A program made the position numbers and the translations under genes. From Gammaproteobacteria bacterium (GTDB taxonomy: Bacteria; Pseudomonadota; Gammaproteobacteria; S012-40): a stretch of 18,444 nucleotides of DNA. Numbering within the stretch: the first letter of the stretch is position 1; each line of letters starts with the position of its first letter. Positions 16,940 through 18,444 of this stretch are shown here, one piece after another. The stretch lies in the NCBI GenBank assembly GCA_015491615.1, contig WFVN01000169.1:1-18444 (forward strand), read 5' to 3'. The notes under the pieces were generated by a model, which worked only from the letters and a program-made list of their open reading frames with translations, searched no databases and had not been told where the DNA came from.

Positions 16940-16967
16940 ATTTCGGTTCCAGGGGCCCGGGGCTTGA
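16940..16967 (-). promoter_or_regulatory. Weak candidate sigma-28-like promoter for the single-heme cytochrome c
   Basis: On the - strand TCAA (16967-16964) is followed, after exactly 16 bases, by ACCGAAAT (16947-16940). The -10 box matches GCCGATAA at only 5 of 8. The identical spacing to the sites at 12187 and 16981 makes it worth listing. Confidence 0.35.
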
Positions 16968-16980
16968 ACGGTGATCGCAT

Positions 16981-17008
16981 TAAAGGGGAAGGAAACGGCG
17001 ACCGATAG
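16981..17008 (+). promoter_or_regulatory. Candidate sigma-28 (FliA) promoter for the second chemoreceptor
   Basis: TAAA (16981-16984), 16 bases, then ACCGATAG (17001-17008) resembles the FliA consensus TAAA-N15-GCCGATAA. It lies 32 bases before the receptor ATG. The spacing and the core ACCGATA are the same as at 12187-12214. Confidence 0.6.
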
Positions 17009-17040
17009 GGGGACATCGGTATTTCACGGAGTGGTGCGGG

Positions 17041-18228
17041 ATGGCTGTCCGAGACAGGGAAGCGAAACCGGCGCGCAATGGGAGGTGGTGGCGCGTCGGA
17101 GCGGCGTTGGTCGCCGCCGGACTGGCCTGGTGGCTCGGTCACGGCACGGCGCTTACGGTGGACCTCGGGTGGGCCGGGGTGGCGATCGCGTCGTTGTGCC
17201 TGGTACCGTGGCGACGTCGTGCACCGGTCGAGCCCGTTACCGTCCGGCAGGCAGAGACGACCGTGTACCGCGTCGAGGACGATGCCCTCCTGCGTGACCT
17301 GGAGGCGCACCTGGACAATTTGCGCACCGATCTGACACGGGTTCGTTCCCTGGTGGGCGAGGCCGTCGCCCAGCTCAACGACGCCTTCAATCAGTACAAC
17401 CACCACGCCGCCGAGCAACAGGACCTCGTCGCCCGTATCATCGACGACATGGGTGAGGAGGGTGGTGGCGAGTCTCTCAACCTGCACCGTTTCGCCGAGG
17501 ACACCAAGGAGATCCTGCAATTCCTCATCGAGAACATGCTCCAGATTTCCAAGCAGAGCGTGCAGACGGTGTACAAAATCGACGATATGGCGAGCGAATT
17601 CGAGCACATCTTCGCCCTCCTCAAGGAGGTCAAGAACATCGCCGACCGCACCAACCTGCTGGCCCTCAACGCGGCCATCGAGGCGGCACGCGCCGGTGAG
17701 GCGGGGCGCGGCTTCGCGGTGGTGGCCGACGAGGTGCGCAATCTCTCGCACCACTCCACCGAGTTCTCCGACAAGATCGGCCAGCAGGTGGAGCACACCC
17801 GCGCCATGTTCGCCGAGGTGCGCGAACTCATCAGCGAAGTGGCTTCCAAGGACCTCAACACCGCCATCAGCGCCAAGGGGCGGGCGGACGAGATGGTCGC
17901 CAAGCTCAACCAGTTCGGCGAACAGACCGCTGCCCAGGCGCGTGGTATCGGCGCCATCAGCGGCGCCATCAACGAGGTCACCGCCCAAGCCGTCCTCGGG
18001 CTCCAGTTCGAGGACATCGTCCGCCAGTTGGTGGAACACGTGGAGCGGGGCATCGGCGACGTCACCCACGTCCTGCACGAATTGCAGGCCCTGCACGGCC
18101 AGGACGACGACCAGGCCCGCGACCGCCGACGCGTCCTGGCGGCGGAATTCCGCGACCGCCGCGACCGGGCCCAATCCGGCCCAGTGGGCCAGGAGACCAT
18201 GGGCGAAGGGGAGGTGGACCTTTTCTGA
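17041..18228 (+). CDS. Chemoreceptor-like signalling protein with CheZ-like C-terminal region
   Basis: The 395-residue product has two short hydrophobic segments, about residues 18-37 and 42-57, with almost no periplasmic loop. There is no HAMP domain, and a helical linker follows. The chemoreceptor tip is near 200-240: IADRTNLLALNAAIEAARAG and GRGFAVVADEVRNLS. It therefore contacts CheA/CheW but has no external sensor domain. After the hairpin, residues 320-332 read GLQFEDIVRQLVE. This resembles the CheZ active-site helix (DFQDLTGQ in E. coli), with Asp325 and Gln329 spaced as D-x3-Q. The C-terminus, GEGEVDLF, is acidic and hydrophobic like the CheY-binding tail of CheZ. The ATG follows GGAG. 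A candidate sigma-28 promoter precedes it. The phosphatase role is inference. Confidence 0.88.
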   Translation: MAVRDREAKPARNGRWWRVGAALVAAGLAWWLGHGTALTVDLGWAGVAIASLCLVPWRRRAPVEPVTVRQAETTVYRVEDDALLRDLEAHLDNLRTDLTRVRSLVGEAVAQLNDAFNQYNHHAAEQQDLVARIIDDMGEEGGGESLNLHRFAEDTKEILQFLIENMLQISKQSVQTVYKIDDMASEFEHIFALLKEVKNIADRTNLLALNAAIEAARAGEAGRGFAVVADEVRNLSHHSTEFSDKIGQQVEHTRAMFAEVRELISEVASKDLNTAISAKGRADEMVAKLNQFGEQTAAQARGIGAISGAINEVTAQAVLGLQFEDIVRQLVEHVERGIGDVTHVLHELQALHGQDDDQARDRRRVLAAEFRDRRDRAQSGPVGQETMGEGEVDLF

Positions 18229-18286
18229 GGGCTTCCCCGCCGGGCCATGAACCGGCATCCTCTGCGGTGGTCCAACGGAAGATCCC

Positions 18287-18444
18287 ATGGTCACCGCCAC
18301 CCATCAGGAGATTCCCGTCGATCTGCCCGCGCCCCTGGCGGCATGGGCAAAGGCGCGCCCGCCCGAGGCGTGGGAACGGGCCGGCGAGGCCCTCGCCCTG
18401 AGCCGCGAGCTGGGGCTGCCCGACGAAGTCGCCCTCGCCGCCCT
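18287..18444 (+). CDS. Partial gene, possibly RelA/SpoT-like N-terminus
   Basis: An open frame from ATG 18287 runs off the window after 52 codons. The visible product includes WERAGEALALSRELGLPDEVALAAL, an alanine-rich helical stretch. It resembles the start of the HD hydrolase region in RelA/SpoT proteins, where a helix leads to AALLH. The ribosome site is weak (GGAAGA). It lies 58 bases after the chemoreceptor stop on the same strand. Family assignment is tentative because the diagnostic HD motif lies beyond the edge. Confidence 0.4.
   Translation, partial: MVTATHQEIPVDLPAPLAAWAKARPPEAWERAGEALALSRELGLPDEVALAA

Noticed and set aside
16948..16963. CCAGGGGCCCGGGGC palindromic patch between the divergent genes
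   Set aside because: It holds short GGGCCC and CCCGGG palindromes only. No extended operator symmetry or repeat elsewhere supports a regulator site.
16273..16974. + strand open frame spanning the Sco end and the reverse cytochrome c
   Set aside because: It crosses two real genes in other frames and has no ribosome site or recognisable domain.

Overview
This is a GC-rich, gene-dense bacterial chromosome segment. The order hemA, a TPR lipoprotein, ispE, tRNA-Gln, prs, rplY, pth, ychF, with prfA and prmC behind hemA, is a classic gammaproteobacterial housekeeping neighbourhood. Flagellar, chemotaxis and c-type cytochrome genes flank it. The best guess is a motile, respiring gammaproteobacterium of the Chromatiales/Ectothiorhodospirales type. 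The genus cannot be fixed from sequence alone.

Layout. (1) At 53-2627 on + lies the end of a flagellar basal-body cluster: flgG (distal rod), flgH (L ring) and flgI (P ring). It stops at flgI, whose 3' end overlaps the convergent prmC. (2) At 2620-5806 on - lies hemA-prfA-prmC, with 4-base GTGA and ATGA stop/start overlaps. It covers the first committed step of tetrapyrrole synthesis, release factor 1 and the methylase that modifies release factors. (3) Diverging from hemA, 5965-12133 on + carries the TPR lipoprotein, ispE, tRNA-Gln(UUG), prs, rplY, pth and ychF, closed by a clear intrinsic terminator. The lolB gene often found between hemA and ispE is absent.

(4) At 12187-16508 on + is the most distinctive part. 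A transmembrane chemoreceptor is followed, without a visible terminator, by a di-heme cytochrome c peroxidase/MauG-family protein, a small cupredoxin, a tandem di-heme cytochrome c and an Sco-type copper chaperone. A convergent single-heme cytochrome c (16534-16902, -) is related to the two domains of the di-heme cytochrome. (5) At 16981-18228 on + is a second, unusual chemoreceptor. It has two membrane segments, no sensor domain, a CheZ-like FEDIVRQ helix and an acidic C-terminal tail. A partial gene, possibly relA/spoT-like, runs off the window end.

Sigma-28 (FliA)-like promoter elements precede both chemoreceptor genes, TCAA or TAAA then 16 bases then ACCGATA. A weaker copy with the same spacing precedes the divergent cytochrome c. 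If real, they would place a periplasmic peroxide/copper/cytochrome module in the flagellar-chemotaxis regulon. No CRISPR array, insertion sequence or prophage gene was seen. No gene-free stretch exceeds 160 bases.
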